Positions 20,569-29,207 of a stretch of 64,000 nt of DNA are shown here, piece after piece. The stretch spans positions 55,095 through 119,094 of the forward strand of contig CAMVOL010000003.1 of the NCBI GenBank assembly GCA_947169105.1, given 5' to 3'. Under the pieces are notes generated by a model. That model searched no databases. It was not told the origin of the DNA and saw only the letters and a list, made by a program, of their open reading frames with translations. The position numbers and the translations under genes are program-made. Each line of letters opens with the position of its first letter. Position 1 is the first letter of the stretch. The stretch comes from an uncultured Bacteroidales bacterium (GTDB lineage Bacteria > Bacteroidota > Bacteroidia > Bacteroidales > WCHB1-69).

Positions 20569-23500
20569 TTAAAAAGAGAAACTGACACCTAACACAACGC
20601 GGGTCGGTCTTGTATAGTTATACGGATCCTGCATTCTCATCAGGTAGTAGTTGCTATATGAAGGGACACTGACTTGGGAGTTAATCTGCTGCTGGTATTC
20701 GGTAGCGGTCAGATAACCATCGTCATCGGCATTACCTGTATATTCATATACGTAAATGACATTCTTGAAGTTGAAGAGGTTGAGGATTTCCAGATAGACA
20801 TCAAGGAAGCCTCTCTTGGTGGTTTCGCCCTTGTCATCCTTCTTGAGGCTGAGCATGAAGGATTTGTTGATACGGAGGTCGCACTGGAAGATCCACGGCA
20901 TGTTGGAACCGTTGATCGTACCGGAAAGCTGGCTCTTGGTACCGCTGACATAGATGGAGTAGGGCTTGCTGGAACGGCTGTAAGGCATACCCGAACCTGC
21001 AGAGAAGTTGAGGTTTACACCGAAGCCTTCCAAAACCTTGGTCTCTTTCACCTTGCCGTTTTTCTCTTTACGGACAGTGGGACCGTTGTAGTCTCCACCC
21101 CAACCGAAACGGTAGTCAATGGTGGCGGCCAATTTGTGGCGCTGGTCGAAACTCAGGTTGGTGAGGGTACGCAGGTTCGGCTGGCCGGAGGCGATGATGG
21201 CCAGACCGGAAGTCGAGGAGGAACCTGTACCTTTTGCAAACTGCAATGTGTAGCTTGCGCGGAGGGTGATGTTCTTGGTACGCTGGAGGTCGTAGCTGAC
21301 CGTGAAGCCCTGAACCGTACCGAAGTCAATGTTATCGTAAGAATAATAGGTGGTGGGGTATGCACCAGAGTAACGATAGGCCTGAATCTGGTCACGTTCT
21401 TCTCTGTAATATGCAGCCAAACTCAAAGCGGAGCTTTCACCGATGGCCTGACGGAAACCCAACTCATAGTCGATGGTCTTGGAGGGTTTCAGGCGCGGGT
21501 TGTTGATGACGTTGTTGGCGTTGGAACCGTACTTGTCAATCCACAGGTAGCTGATCGGGTCCAGACGGAGGTTCGTCGGACGGGAGGTGATGATGTTGTA
21601 GTGGGCATAGAACAAAGACTTGTTGCTCACAGGGAAGGAGAAGGAGAGACGCGGCATCACAGACCATTGCGGTTTGTAGTCCTCGAAAGCGTCGTAGTCA
21701 ACTTTGGAAACGTATGTGGCGGGGAGGGCCTTTTTCAGGATTGGGCCGCCAGTGGCACCCAGAACGGTTGTCGGGTCTGTCACTTCAGCACCATCGGCAT
21801 TGTACCAAGTGTTGCCCTTACGGAAAGCAACGATGCTGGTGTTATCGGGATCCAGTGTTCCATCAAGCTGGTTCACATAAACCACCCAGTCATCTTCCGC
21901 GTTACCAGGAATGTACTTGGAGTCAAAACTTCCGCGGATTTCACCTACTCTGTAAGCATCTCTGAAGAGGTAGGGGTCTTTCAAGACTGACTGGTTTGCG
22001 TCGAAGCGGTCGATACGGACACCCACGTTGAACAACAAGCTCTGGATGGAGAACTTATCCTGAATATACATAGCCATATAAATTGGCTCGTATGCACCTA
22101 CCTTGTAAGTCTTCTCACCATTGACCTCTTCCGTGAAGAACTGCTCAATGTTGGTTTTGGTTCTGGTTTTCTTGGAACCGGTGTAATCATAACCATAATA
22201 AGATATATAGGTATTACCACCGTTGAAAAGCTCTTCGGCTGAGAACATGCTCAGGTCGAAAGTATTAGGATCGAGGTTATCCAAGTCAATCCAGTCGGTA
22301 CCTGTGGGGTTAAGACCGAGGGCGGTACGGAGGTTACGGTCGAAATTGGTCTGCTTGTCCGCATCATAGTACATATCAAACAGCACGGAATCGGTTCCGG
22401 GAACGAGGTAGGGATTGTTCAGATCCAACTCGCTGATGTGGCTGTTGACACTGCTGCGCATCAGCGTCCAGAGACCGACAGGAGCAACAGAGAAAGCACG
22501 GGAGGTACGTTTTTCAAATTGGTAGCCGAGTTTGATGTCATGGTTTTTCACAGAGAGGGACAAACTGGCGTTGGCACCGATCTGGGATTCCTCGGAACGG
22601 GAGTAGCTGTTGTAAACGGTGCCAGGAGCGGAGAATAAGCTATAGACGGAGTTCGGAGAATCACCGTTAAGCAGTGCTCCGAAAGTCTGGTACAACGTAA
22701 GGTTATAAGGAATGACTCCGAAATAGTCGTAAATCGTGCTCGGAGAGAATTGTTCCGTGAAATTGGTCACATAATAGATGAGGTCGGGGTTGGAGATAAG
22801 GGATTCGTCGTTGCTTCCCCACGGGGTGGCGCTAAACTCCACGATGGAGTCATAAATGTTCGTGAGGATGTTCATATCATAATAAGTGATTCCGTCAATT
22901 GTGATGCTGTCTCTCCGGAAATAATTAGCTTTGGTCGTTTTGAAATAACCGATATGGCCGTAGTTGAACAGGTTCTTTTTATGACGGCTGTCTTGAGCGA
23001 GGGAAGACCAGTGGGTGTAGTTCACATTGATGTTGTACATAATGTTGTCGAACACGGAGCTGGTGTCCAATTTGATTCTGTGTTGGAACTTGGCATTGAG
23101 ACGCCATGTGTTATAAGTGACTGTGGCATTGTTTTGGGCATTGAATAGTGCGGAACTGATTCCCCAGTTCAAAGCCTTGGTATATTCGTACATACCGCCA
23201 ATGGACAGGTCGATATTCTTGTGGGGGCCAAGGAGGAAGTCCAATTTCGCCTGACCAAGATAGTTCTGGGTGCCGGCGTGGTCTCTCACACGTTTTTTAT
23301 AGAAATTCTCTGAAGTGAGGTATTCAGCGTTGGCATAGTTGGCACCAATTTCCATGAGGTTATACCGGAGGGGGTTCTTGATAAGGTAGTCGATGGTCTC
23401 ATCTTTCGCACGCCATGTGCCACCCTGAGCAGGGGAACCGTCCTTCGTGTAGGAGGCGTCGCCAGTGATCATGAAACCGATACGGGCGGGGTCTGTGGAC

Positions 23501-24282
23501 TTCTTACCTTTCAAGATGGGGCCAGTGAGGGAGAACTCGCCAAGGAAGTCGTTATAACCTTCGATGGAACCACGGACTTCAGCGGAACCGTGGAGGGCTT
23601 TGGAGATACCCTTGGTGGTGATGACCATAAAGCTGGTACCGTCACCATACTCGGCGGGGATACCACCCTGAATCAACTCGGCCTGTTCGACGGAAGCCAT
23701 GGAGATACCGCCGGTGCCGCGAACGACCATACCGTCAATCATCGTCTTCTGTCCGTCGGAACGGGCACCACGGACACTGGTGAGGCTACCATCAACGGAG
23801 GTAACACCCTCAGAGCTGGCCAAGGCGCCAGTAATGGAACGACCCGGGGTCTGTTTGATGGCCTCGGCATCGAGCGTGGTGGCTGTCTTTGTATTATCCG
23901 CACGGAAGACCGGCTCTTTCCATGTTACTGTCACCTCGTCCAAAGCTTGGGAGGAACAGTTGATCTTATGGTTCACAAACAAGTCCTGGCCGTTGCCCAG
24001 CTTAATGCCGGTTTCCGTCTCCGCTTTACCGCAGGAGGTGATCATCTGGGCATCGAAAGTGATGTCATACGTACCCGCAGGAACACCATGGAACTGGTAA
24101 TTACCATCCCCGTCGGTCATCGCGAGGTTTACGACGCTACCATCTTTTTTCAGGAGGACGTTGGCGAACTCAATCGCTCCTCCGCCCTGGTCAGTGACCT
24201 TACCTTTAATCGTACCCTGAGAGAACGCAAGACTGCTGCAGAAGAGAACGATTCCAAGCGTCAAGAGTAACTTTTTAATCAT
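20569..24282 (-). CDS. TonB-dependent-receptor-like outer-membrane protein with N-terminal regulatory-like domain
   Basis: 1237 residues. Signal peptide MIKKLLLTLGIVLFCSSLAF (1-21). A carboxypeptidase-regulatory-like beta-sandwich follows (about 23-110: GTIKGKVTDQGGGAIEFANV, DGDGNYQFHGVPAGTYDI). Then a plug-like domain (about 120-220: GRSITGALASSEGVTSVDG, VRGARSDGQKTMIDGMVVRG, IQGGIPAEYGDGTSFMVI) and a large beta-barrel ending in the terminal-Phe signature TRPTRVVLGVSFSF. The family takes up ligands across the outer membrane using TonB energy, though some CarboxypepD_reg-like members act in assembly. First gene of a three-gene operon with the 1582-residue secreted protein and the PorV/PorQ-like barrel. 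No SusD gene is adjacent, so this is not a classical polysaccharide-utilisation pair. The promoter region carries a 22-bp inverted repeat. Confidence 0.9.
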   Translation of the reverse strand: MIKKLLLTLGIVLFCSSLAFSQGTIKGKVTDQGGGAIEFANVLLKKDGSVVNLAMTDGDGNYQFHGVPAGTYDITFDAQMITSCGKAETETGIKLGNGQDLFVNHKINCSSQALDEVTVTWKEPVFRADNTKTATTLDAEAIKQTPGRSITGALASSEGVTSVDGSLTSVRGARSDGQKTMIDGMVVRGTGGISMASVEQAELIQGGIPAEYGDGTSFMVITTKGISKALHGSAEVRGSIEGYNDFLGEFSLTGPILKGKKSTDPARIGFMITGDASYTKDGSPAQGGTWRAKDETIDYLIKNPLRYNLMEIGANYANAEYLTSENFYKKRVRDHAGTQNYLGQAKLDFLLGPHKNIDLSIGGMYEYTKALNWGISSALFNAQNNATVTYNTWRLNAKFQHRIKLDTSSVFDNIMYNINVNYTHWSSLAQDSRHKKNLFNYGHIGYFKTTKANYFRRDSITIDGITYYDMNILTNIYDSIVEFSATPWGSNDESLISNPDLIYYVTNFTEQFSPSTIYDYFGVIPYNLTLYQTFGALLNGDSPNSVYSLFSAPGTVYNSYSRSEESQIGANASLSLSVKNHDIKLGYQFEKRTSRAFSVAPVGLWTLMRSSVNSHISELDLNNPYLVPGTDSVLFDMYYDADKQTNFDRNLRTALGLNPTGTDWIDLDNLDPNTFDLSMFSAEELFNGGNTYISYYGYDYTGSKKTRTKTNIEQFFTEEVNGEKTYKVGAYEPIYMAMYIQDKFSIQSLLFNVGVRIDRFDANQSVLKDPYLFRDAYRVGEIRGSFDSKYIPGNAEDDWVVYVNQLDGTLDPDNTSIVAFRKGNTWYNADGAEVTDPTTVLGATGGPILKKALPATYVSKVDYDAFEDYKPQWSVMPRLSFSFPVSNKSLFYAHYNIITSRPTNLRLDPISYLWIDKYGSNANNVINNPRLKPSKTIDYELGFRQAIGESSALSLAAYYREERDQIQAYRYSGAYPTTYYSYDNIDFGTVQGFTVSYDLQRTKNITLRASYTLQFAKGTGSSSTSGLAIIASGQPNLRTLTNLSFDQRHKLAATIDYRFGWGGDYNGPTVRKEKNGKVKETKVLEGFGVNLNFSAGSGMPYSRSSKPYSIYVSGTKSQLSGTINGSNMPWIFQCDLRINKSFMLSLKKDDKGETTKRGFLDVYLEILNLFNFKNVIYVYEYTGNADDDGYLTATEYQQQINSQVSVPSYSNYYLMRMQDPYNYTRPTRVVLGVSFSF

Positions 24283-24335
24283 AACTAAGATTTTATATTA
24301 AACATTAATTTACTATCCTACAATATACTTCACAA

Positions 24336-24384
24336 TTTAGGGCGCAAATTTACAAAAAATTCTTTTGTAGATTTACGCCCTAAA
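24336..24384 (-). promoter_or_regulatory. 22-bp inverted repeat covering the TonB-operon promoter
   Basis: Arms 24336-24357 and 24363-24384 match at 20 of 22 positions, with a 5-nt spacer. The inner part of one arm contains, on the minus strand, the promoter-like TAAATTTG (24345-24352) followed by CGCCC. On the plus strand the repeat is followed by ATGGTTTTTTTTT, so it could also act as a plus-strand terminator, but no plus-strand gene precedes it. Likely an operator or an upstream terminator fused to the promoter. Confidence 0.55.
24345..24352 (-). promoter_or_regulatory. Candidate -7 element of the TonB/1582-residue/PorV operon
   Basis: TAAATTTG on the minus strand fits TAnnTTTG and is followed by GC-rich bases. 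It lies 63 nt upstream of the receptor ATG and inside the inverted repeat. Confidence 0.55.
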
Positions 24385-24412
24385 ATGGTTTTTTTTTAAT
24401 ATTTATAACACC

Positions 24413-24841
24413 TTAATTATAAGGTCGTTTTAATATTTCTGAATAAATAACCCCTTTATATATGTCCTCCATATCCAATGAAATTGGAGACAATTTTTCA
24501 TTCTCACTATCAGTGTTTTGAACAATTTTTTCAACAGATTTTTCGGAAGACATATCCGCCACAACTTCATCGCTTTTAATTTCAGGTTCAAAAGTCTCGT
24601 AAGTGAAATAGGGCTGATTTTTCGGAATTTCTTCGTAAGATGACGACACTTCCTCTTCTTTGTAACCGGATTCCTCCTCCACCATTTCCTCCCAGACAGG
24701 TTCAGTCACCACCGTAGGTTGCGGGAAAGGACTGTTTGTCGGTTTGCGCTGCGAATGTTGCTGCGCCTTTTTCTGCGACTTTCTATAGGCACGAAGCAGC
24801 ACAAATGCAATAATGCCAATTGTAATTAGAGTATCCACCAT
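24413..24841 (-). CDS. Small acidic membrane-anchored protein
   Basis: 142 residues. One N-terminal transmembrane helix (about 3-18, DTLITIGIIAFVLLRAY) is followed by a basic patch (RKSQKKAQQHSQRK) and a long acidic, low-complexity region rich in Glu and Ser. The C-terminus IYKGVIYSEILKRPYN is a short conserved tail I associate with small Bacteroidetes proteins of unknown role. Divergent from mutS. Its leader (promoter at 24931-24938) contains a palindromic dispersed repeat. Confidence 0.7.
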   Translation of the reverse strand: MVDTLITIGIIAFVLLRAYRKSQKKAQQHSQRKPTNSPFPQPTVVTEPVWEEMVEEESGYKEEEVSSSYEEIPKNQPYFTYETFEPEIKSDEVVADMSSEKSVEKIVQNTDSENEKLSPISLDMEDIYKGVIYSEILKRPYN

Positions 24842-24888
24842 ATTAATATATATACTATTATAAAATTAATGGAGTTGTTTTATCCCAT

Positions 24889-24918
24889 TGTAGAGATGCG
24901 ATTCATCGCGTCTCTACA
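24889..24918. repeat. Palindromic dispersed repeat (GTAGAGACG family), copy 1
   Basis: Arms TGTAGAGATGCGA and TCGCGTCTCTACA match at 12 of 13 positions, with a 4-nt loop. Related copies are at 28454-28481 and 60070-60140. It lies in the transcribed leader of the small acidic membrane protein gene. Confidence 0.8.
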
Positions 24919-24930
24919 TCAATATGCCCG

Positions 24931-24938
24931 CAAAAGTA
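24931..24938 (-). promoter_or_regulatory. Candidate -7 element of the small acidic membrane protein gene
   Basis: The minus strand reads TACTTTTG then CGGGC, fitting TAnnTTTG, about 90 nt upstream of the ATG. Confidence 0.55.
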
Positions 24939-25015
24939 CGATAAAATCGTATTATTTTGTAAAAAATAGGTCGATTTTTGTAAAAAAAATGGTGCGGAAT
25001 CTCATAAAAATCGCG

Positions 25016-25023
25016 TACCTTTG
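25016..25023 (+). promoter_or_regulatory. Candidate -7 element of mutS
   Basis: TACCTTTG followed by CGCC, 20 nt before the mutS ATG; fits TAnnTTTG. This implies a short leader. Confidence 0.65.
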
Positions 25024-25043
25024 CGCCTCAAAATCGTGAAAGT

Positions 25044-27650
25044 ATGGGAAAACAGGCGGAAACACCGTTAATGAAGCAGTACAATCAGTTCAAGGCAAAG
25101 TACCCTGATGCTATTCTGTTGTTCCGGGTCGGTGACTTTTATGAAACTTTCGGGGAGGATGCCGTGAAGACCTCCCAAATTCTGGGAATTGTGCTGACCA
25201 AGCGGTCTAACGGGGCTGCCGCCGACCAGGATCTTGCCGGTTTCCCGCACCATGCACTCGACACCTACCTTCCAAAACTGGTCCGCGCCGGTTACCGCGT
25301 GGCCATCTGCGACCAGTTGGAAGACCCGAAACTCACTAAAACGCTCGTCAAACGCGGCATCACCGAACTGGTTACCCCCGGCATCGCCACCAATGACAAG
25401 ATTCTGGAACAGAAAGAGAACAACTTCCTCGGGGCTATTCACTACGACAGCACCTGTAGCGGCATCGCTTTCGTAGATGCTTCCACTGGTGAATTTTATC
25501 TTGCGGAAGGCAATAACGAATACATTGACAAGCTGTTACAGAATTTTAAGCCTGCCGAAATGGTTATCCAGAAAGGGAAAGTACAGGAGTTCCGCGAACA
25601 TTTCGGCGAAAAAATCCTGCTTACTACGTTCGAAGACTGGGTTTTCACTTCCGATTATACCGTCCCTCTTCTGACCCAGCATTTCCAGACAAACTCATTG
25701 AAGGGTTTCGGTATCGAAAACCTGACCAAAGGCATCATTGCCGCTGGCGCCGCCCTCCACTACCTCAGCGAAACACAGAACCACAAAGTACAGCATATCA
25801 ACAAGTTGAACCGTATTGAAGAGGAACATTATGTCTGGCTCGACCGTTTTACCATCCGGAATCTGGAGCTTATCCACTCCGCCAACGAAAACGCGGTGAC
25901 ATTGCTGCAAATCCTTGACAAGACGCTCACTCCGATGGGCGGACGTCTTCTCAAAAAGTGGATTCTGATGCCGCTGAAGGAGAAAATGCTGATTGAGGAA
26001 CGGCTTTCCGTCGTCAATTTTCTTATTGAAAATGAGGATTTTAAGAATGAAATTGAATCTTTCATCCGCTCCATTGGCGACTTGGAACGCATCGGTTCAA
26101 AGATAGCCACAGGAAAAGTAAATCCCCGCGAGCTTCTCCAGTTGGCGCGGGCACTCCACTCCATCACCGCCCTTCAGAAACTTTGTGCAGCACAACAGCA
26201 ACCCGCCCTCAACAAGATGGCAGAACAGCTGAATCCGTGCCAATCCGTATGCAAACGCATTGAAAATGAGATAAGTGAAGATGCACCCGTGGCCATCAAC
26301 AAAGGACGAATTTTCAAGAAAGGAGTGGATGCCGAATTGGACGAACTCACCTCACTGTCGCAGAACAGCAAGGCCATTCTGGCGGAAATCCAGCGACGCG
26401 AAACCGAAAAAACGGGCATCACTTCCCTCAAAATCGGATTCAACAATGTGTTCGGCTATTACTTGGAGGTGACCAACGCCCACAAGGACAAGGTGCCCGC
26501 CGAGTGGATCCGCAAACAAACCCTCACCAACGCCGAACGCTATATTACAGAGGAACTTAAAGAACTCGAAAGCAAGATTCTAGGTGCGGAGGACAAAATC
26601 CTCAGCATCGAAACGCGCCTATTTAACGAGTTGGCACTTTCCCTCATCGACTACATTCCGATGATCCAGACGGATGCCCGAATAGTCGCCCGAATTGATG
26701 TACTTTCTTGTTTTTCAACTATTTCCAAAGAAAACCAGTATATCCGACCCGTCATCGACGACAGCACCGTCATCGACATCAAAGGTGGCCGTCACGCGGT
26801 GATTGAGACACAGCTGCCTCCGGGAGAATCGTACATCTCCAATGATGTCTATCTTGATAATGAGAAACAGCAGATCATCATCATCACTGGACCCAACATG
26901 TCGGGTAAGTCGGCGCTGCTACGGCAAACAGCGCTGATTGTGCTGATGGCGCAGATGGGTTGCTACGTGCCTGCCGACAGCGCCCGCATCGGCGTGGTGG
27001 ACAAGATCTTCACCCGCGTCGGGGCATCGGACAACATCTCCACCGGTGAATCCACTTTTATGGTGGAGATGAACGAAACCGCCAGCATTCTCAACAACAT
27101 CTCCAACCGAAGTCTCGTGCTTTTGGACGAAATCGGCAGAGGTACAAGTACTTACGATGGTGTTTCCATCGCATGGGCGATTGCCGAATACTTGCACGAA
27201 CATCCCCTGCATCGCGCCAAAGTGCTGTTTGCCACCCACTATCACGAATTGAACGATATGGCGGCACAGTTCAAACGAATTAAAAACTACCATGTTTCCG
27301 TCAAAGAAGTAAACAATAAAATCCTGTTTTTAAGGAAGTTAAAAGAAGGAGGAAGTGAACACAGTTTCGGTATCCATGTGGCGCGGATGGCCGGAATGCC
27401 CCAACAGGTGCTGAAACGCGCTGACGAGGTTCTGAAACAGTTGGAAGAAAGTCACGGCAGCAAGGAGGAACGTTCCATCAAGAAGAAACCCGCCCAAGCC
27501 GGCTACCAGCTCAGCTTCATCAATCTGGACGACCCGCTGCTGTTGGATATCAAGGATATCATTATTGATCTGGATATCAATTCATTAACGCCCGTTGAGG
27601 CCTTGATGAAATTGAACGAAATCAAGACAATGCTGACGAAAAAGAAGTAA
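25044..27650 (+). CDS. mutS: DNA mismatch repair protein MutS
   Basis: 868 residues, full length. The mismatch-reading motif [14 protein letters not shown] (about residue 32) carries the Phe-x-Glu wedge. Connector, lever and clamp regions follow (about 120-560). The ATPase has Walker [15 protein letters not shown] (about 620), [18 protein letters not shown] signature [14 protein letters not shown] (about 670), Walker [18 protein letters not shown] (about 692) and [12 protein letters not shown] (about 730). The C-terminus has a short dimerisation tail. Recognises base mismatches and small loops and recruits MutL. Monocistronic, with its own promoter; downstream lies a tandem AAGTTCATC repeat and the converging MbnP-like gene. 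Confidence 0.98.
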   Translation: MGKQAETPLMKQYNQFKAKYPDAILLFRVGDFYETFGEDAVKTSQILGIVLTKRSNGAAADQDLAGFPHHALDTYLPKLVRAGYRVAICDQLEDPKLTKTLVKRGITELVTPGIATNDKILEQKENNFLGAIHYDSTCSGIAFVDASTGEFYLAEGNNEYIDKLLQNFKPAEMVIQKGKVQEFREHFGEKILLTTFEDWVFTSDYTVPLLTQHFQTNSLKGFGIENLTKGIIAAGAALHYLSETQNHKVQHINKLNRIEEEHYVWLDRFTIRNLELIHSANENAVTLLQILDKTLTPMGGRLLKKWILMPLKEKMLIEERLSVVNFLIENEDFKNEIESFIRSIGDLERIGSKIATGKVNPRELLQLARALHSITALQKLCAAQQQPALNKMAEQLNPCQSVCKRIENEISEDAPVAINKGRIFKKGVDAELDELTSLSQNSKAILAEIQRRETEKTGITSLKIGFNNVFGYYLEVTNAHKDKVPAEWIRKQTLTNAERYITEELKELESKILGAEDKILSIETRLFNELALSLIDYIPMIQTDARIVARIDVLSCFSTISKENQYIRPVIDDSTVIDIKGGRHAVIETQLPPGESYISNDVYLDNEKQQIIIITGPNMSGKSALLRQTALIVLMAQMGCYVPADSARIGVVDKIFTRVGASDNISTGESTFMVEMNETASILNNISNRSLVLLDEIGRGTSTYDGVSIAWAIAEYLHEHPLHRAKVLFATHYHELNDMAAQFKRIKNYHVSVKEVNNKILFLRKLKEGGSEHSFGIHVARMAGMPQQVLKRADEVLKQLEESHGSKEERSIKKKPAQAGYQLSFINLDDPLLLDIKDIIIDLDINSLTPVEALMKLNEIKTMLTKKK

Positions 27651-27657
27651 CAAGTTA

Positions 27658-27697
27658 CAAGTTCATCAAGTTTATCAAGTTCATCAAGTTTTTAAAG
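27658..27697. repeat. 9-bp tandem repeat (AAGTTYATC)n between convergent genes
   Basis: About four imperfect 9-nt units (AAGTTCATC, AAGTTTATC, AAGTTCATC) lie between the mutS stop and the converging MbnP-like stop. The units are related to the promoter-associated repeats at 29.1, 32.4, 37.4 and 62.1 kb. Confidence 0.7.
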
Positions 27698-27704
27698 TAG
27701 AAAG

Positions 27705-28514
27705 TTAGCGGACGGAAAATACGTTGTGTCCGTTGGCTTTCAACACCTCCTGTGCGGCCTGATTTTGCATAATGGCCCCGCCCCACTCGTTGAAATTGTA
27801 AACGTTTGGCTCTCTGAACCAGTTGTTTACATTCATCACCAAGATCGCTTCCTCTATTTGGGATTCTTTGATTTCCAAAGAAGAGAGCGGCAAGGAAACG
27901 AGGAAATAATTTTGGACAAAGCCCGTGACAACCCCTTCCTGATAGATTTGGCCGATGCCGGTATGGAGGCAGAAAGGCGTAAGTTCTTCATTGGTATTCA
28001 ACCATTTGCCGTTGATCTGCATATAGTGATAGCCTCCACCGATAGGATCGGGCCAAGCCATATTGGCTTCCGGCGGATTCACAAAAAAACCTGTTTTGTT
28101 CTGCACGCCATCCAACCCAAAGACAAAGGTTATAGTTTCGTATTTTCCTATAGGTAAATCATCATCCATCAACCAATTATGGGTGGACGAAATATCTGAA
28201 TCGTAATAATGAACGCCATCATTTTCGGTGATGCCTACCTGTGTCCCATCAGATTTGGTCAGCACTACACGGGAGATGAAATAGCGGACCTCGTTCACCT
28301 CGTAACGATTTCCCGCATCATTCACATAATCAAGGACGTCGTATTGTAGGGGCGTGCCGTCCACCTCGGTGGCAAAATGAATCTGGAGGTGGCCGGTGGG
28401 GGATTGTCTGTGGCAAGAGGAAAATAATAGGAGCAGAATGAAAAGAAACCATTGTAGAGACGCGCTGCAGCACGTCTCTACTACAGGATTTAAATATTCT
28501 TTCGGTTTTACCAT
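27705..28514 (-). CDS. MbnP-like lipoprotein
   Basis: 269 residues. The body matches the MbnP family: LQIHFATEVDGTPLQYD (about 47), NEVRYFISRVVLTKSDG (about 72), YYDSDISSTHNWL (about 105), MAWPDPIGGGYHYMQINGKW (about 150) and CLHTGIGQIYQEG (about 180). The prototype is linked to methanobactin and copper handling, but Bacteroidetes members are of unknown role. The N-terminus is odd: a 28-nt palindromic repeat (28454-28481) encodes about residues 12-21, directly before the hydrophobic stretch WFLFILLLLFSSC that supplies the lipobox. The ATG overlaps the stop of the DUF4468 gene (ATGGTAA), so the genes are translationally coupled. No later in-frame ATG could give a shorter signal peptide. Confidence 0.82.
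   Translation of the reverse strand: MVKPKEYLNPVVETCCSASLQWFLFILLLLFSSCHRQSPTGHLQIHFATEVDGTPLQYDVLDYVNDAGNRYEVNEVRYFISRVVLTKSDGTQVGITENDGVHYYDSDISSTHNWLMDDDLPIGKYETITFVFGLDGVQNKTGFFVNPPEANMAWPDPIGGGYHYMQINGKWLNTNEELTPFCLHTGIGQIYQEGVVTGFVQNYFLVSLPLSSLEIKESQIEEAILVMNVNNWFREPNVYNFNEWGGAIMQNQAAQEVLKANGHNVFSVR
28454..28481. repeat. Palindromic dispersed repeat (GTAGAGACG family), copy 2, inside a coding sequence
   Basis: GTAGAGACG and CGTCTCTAC flank GCTGCAGC, a palindrome with one mismatched pair. It sits in frame within the N-terminal coding region of the MbnP-like lipoprotein. Confidence 0.85.
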
Positions 28515-29062
28515 TCGTCGGTTTTTTCGACGGCAGGCTGCATACCGTCCACAAGGGAAGAGATGAGGGCCTTGATTTGTTCATCCACCTCCTGGAGGTT
28601 GACGAAGCATTCGGGATCCCATTTTTTATCCTCGGGATTGAGCCATCGCTCGATGGGGGCGGCGGCAGTGGCCTTTTCGTTGAAATCAGTGATAGTATAA
28701 CGGTAACGTCCGTCGCGGCACTGGAGCTTAAAATTGTAATAGACAATATTTTTCGTCAGTTTGGAACCGTCTTTCTGATGGGAATAGATTCGGACAGAAG
28801 AGCGGAAATCAATGACATGGTTGGTGGCATCATTGTTCTTGATGACCTCCCCGGTATTCTTATAGAAGACTTTGGCCCACTTCAGAGCGCGTTCATATAG
28901 TTCCTTTGCCGAGCCATTTTCTTGTATAACCTCCTGATAAGTAATTAGTTGTGTTTCATCATCAATAGGCATATCGGGTGCAACGGGTGCAGAACCCTTT
29001 TTTTGGGAATAGCCGACCATAACGATGGCAAGCATAGCGACAAACAATAGAATCCTTTTCAT
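28508..29062 (-). CDS. DUF4468 domain-containing secreted protein
   Basis: 184 residues with signal peptide MKRILLFVAMLAIVMVGYSQ. The body matches the DUF4468 pattern: PIDDETQLITYQEVIQENG (about 34), ELYERALKWAKVFYKN (about 54), NIVYYNFKLQCRDGRYRYTI (about 105) and a final helical part. Common in Bacteroidetes, with a predicted TBP-like fold; function unknown, periplasmic or outer-membrane-facing by its signal. First gene of a two-gene unit with the MbnP-like lipoprotein, behind a promoter that is part of a dispersed repeat. Confidence 0.82.
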   Translation of the reverse strand: MKRILLFVAMLAIVMVGYSQKKGSAPVAPDMPIDDETQLITYQEVIQENGSAKELYERALKWAKVFYKNTGEVIKNNDATNHVIDFRSSVRIYSHQKDGSKLTKNIVYYNFKLQCRDGRYRYTITDFNEKATAAAPIERWLNPEDKKWDPECFVNLQEVDEQIKALISSLVDGMQPAVEKTDEW

Positions 29063-29080
29063 AACATTTTGGGTTTAATG

Positions 29081-29140
29081 GAGCGGCAAAGATACAATAA
29101 AATAGTTTATCAAGTAGCAGGTTCATCAAGTTCATAATGA
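29081..29140 (-). repeat. Promoter-associated dispersed repeat, copy A
   Basis: On the minus strand: CATTATGAACTTGATGAACC, then TGCTACTTGATAAACTA, then an AT spacer and TATCTTTGCCGC. It shares both the AACTTGATGAACCTGC block and the adjoining promoter with copies at 32398-32455 and 37354-37410. The -7 element (TATCTTTG) is at 29087-29094 and drives the DUF4468 gene. Confidence 0.7.
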
Positions 29141-29151
29141 AGAGTCGTCAT

Positions 29152-29190
29152 AAAAAAAACGCCCTTTCGTTTTCCGAAAGAGCGTTTTTT
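29152..29190 (-). terminator. Terminator after the T9SS cargo gene
   Basis: Stem AAACGC..TTTCG / CGAAA..GCGTTT with a TTTTC loop lies just past the stop at 29208. Runs of A and T on both sides mean it can work in either direction. Confidence 0.8.
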
Positions 29191-29207
29191 TATTGTTGTA
29201 GAAATGA

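Noticed and set aside
20674..21990. Plus-strand frame of 438 residues
   Set aside because: Antisense to the TonB-receptor-like barrel; no start signal or recognisable motif.
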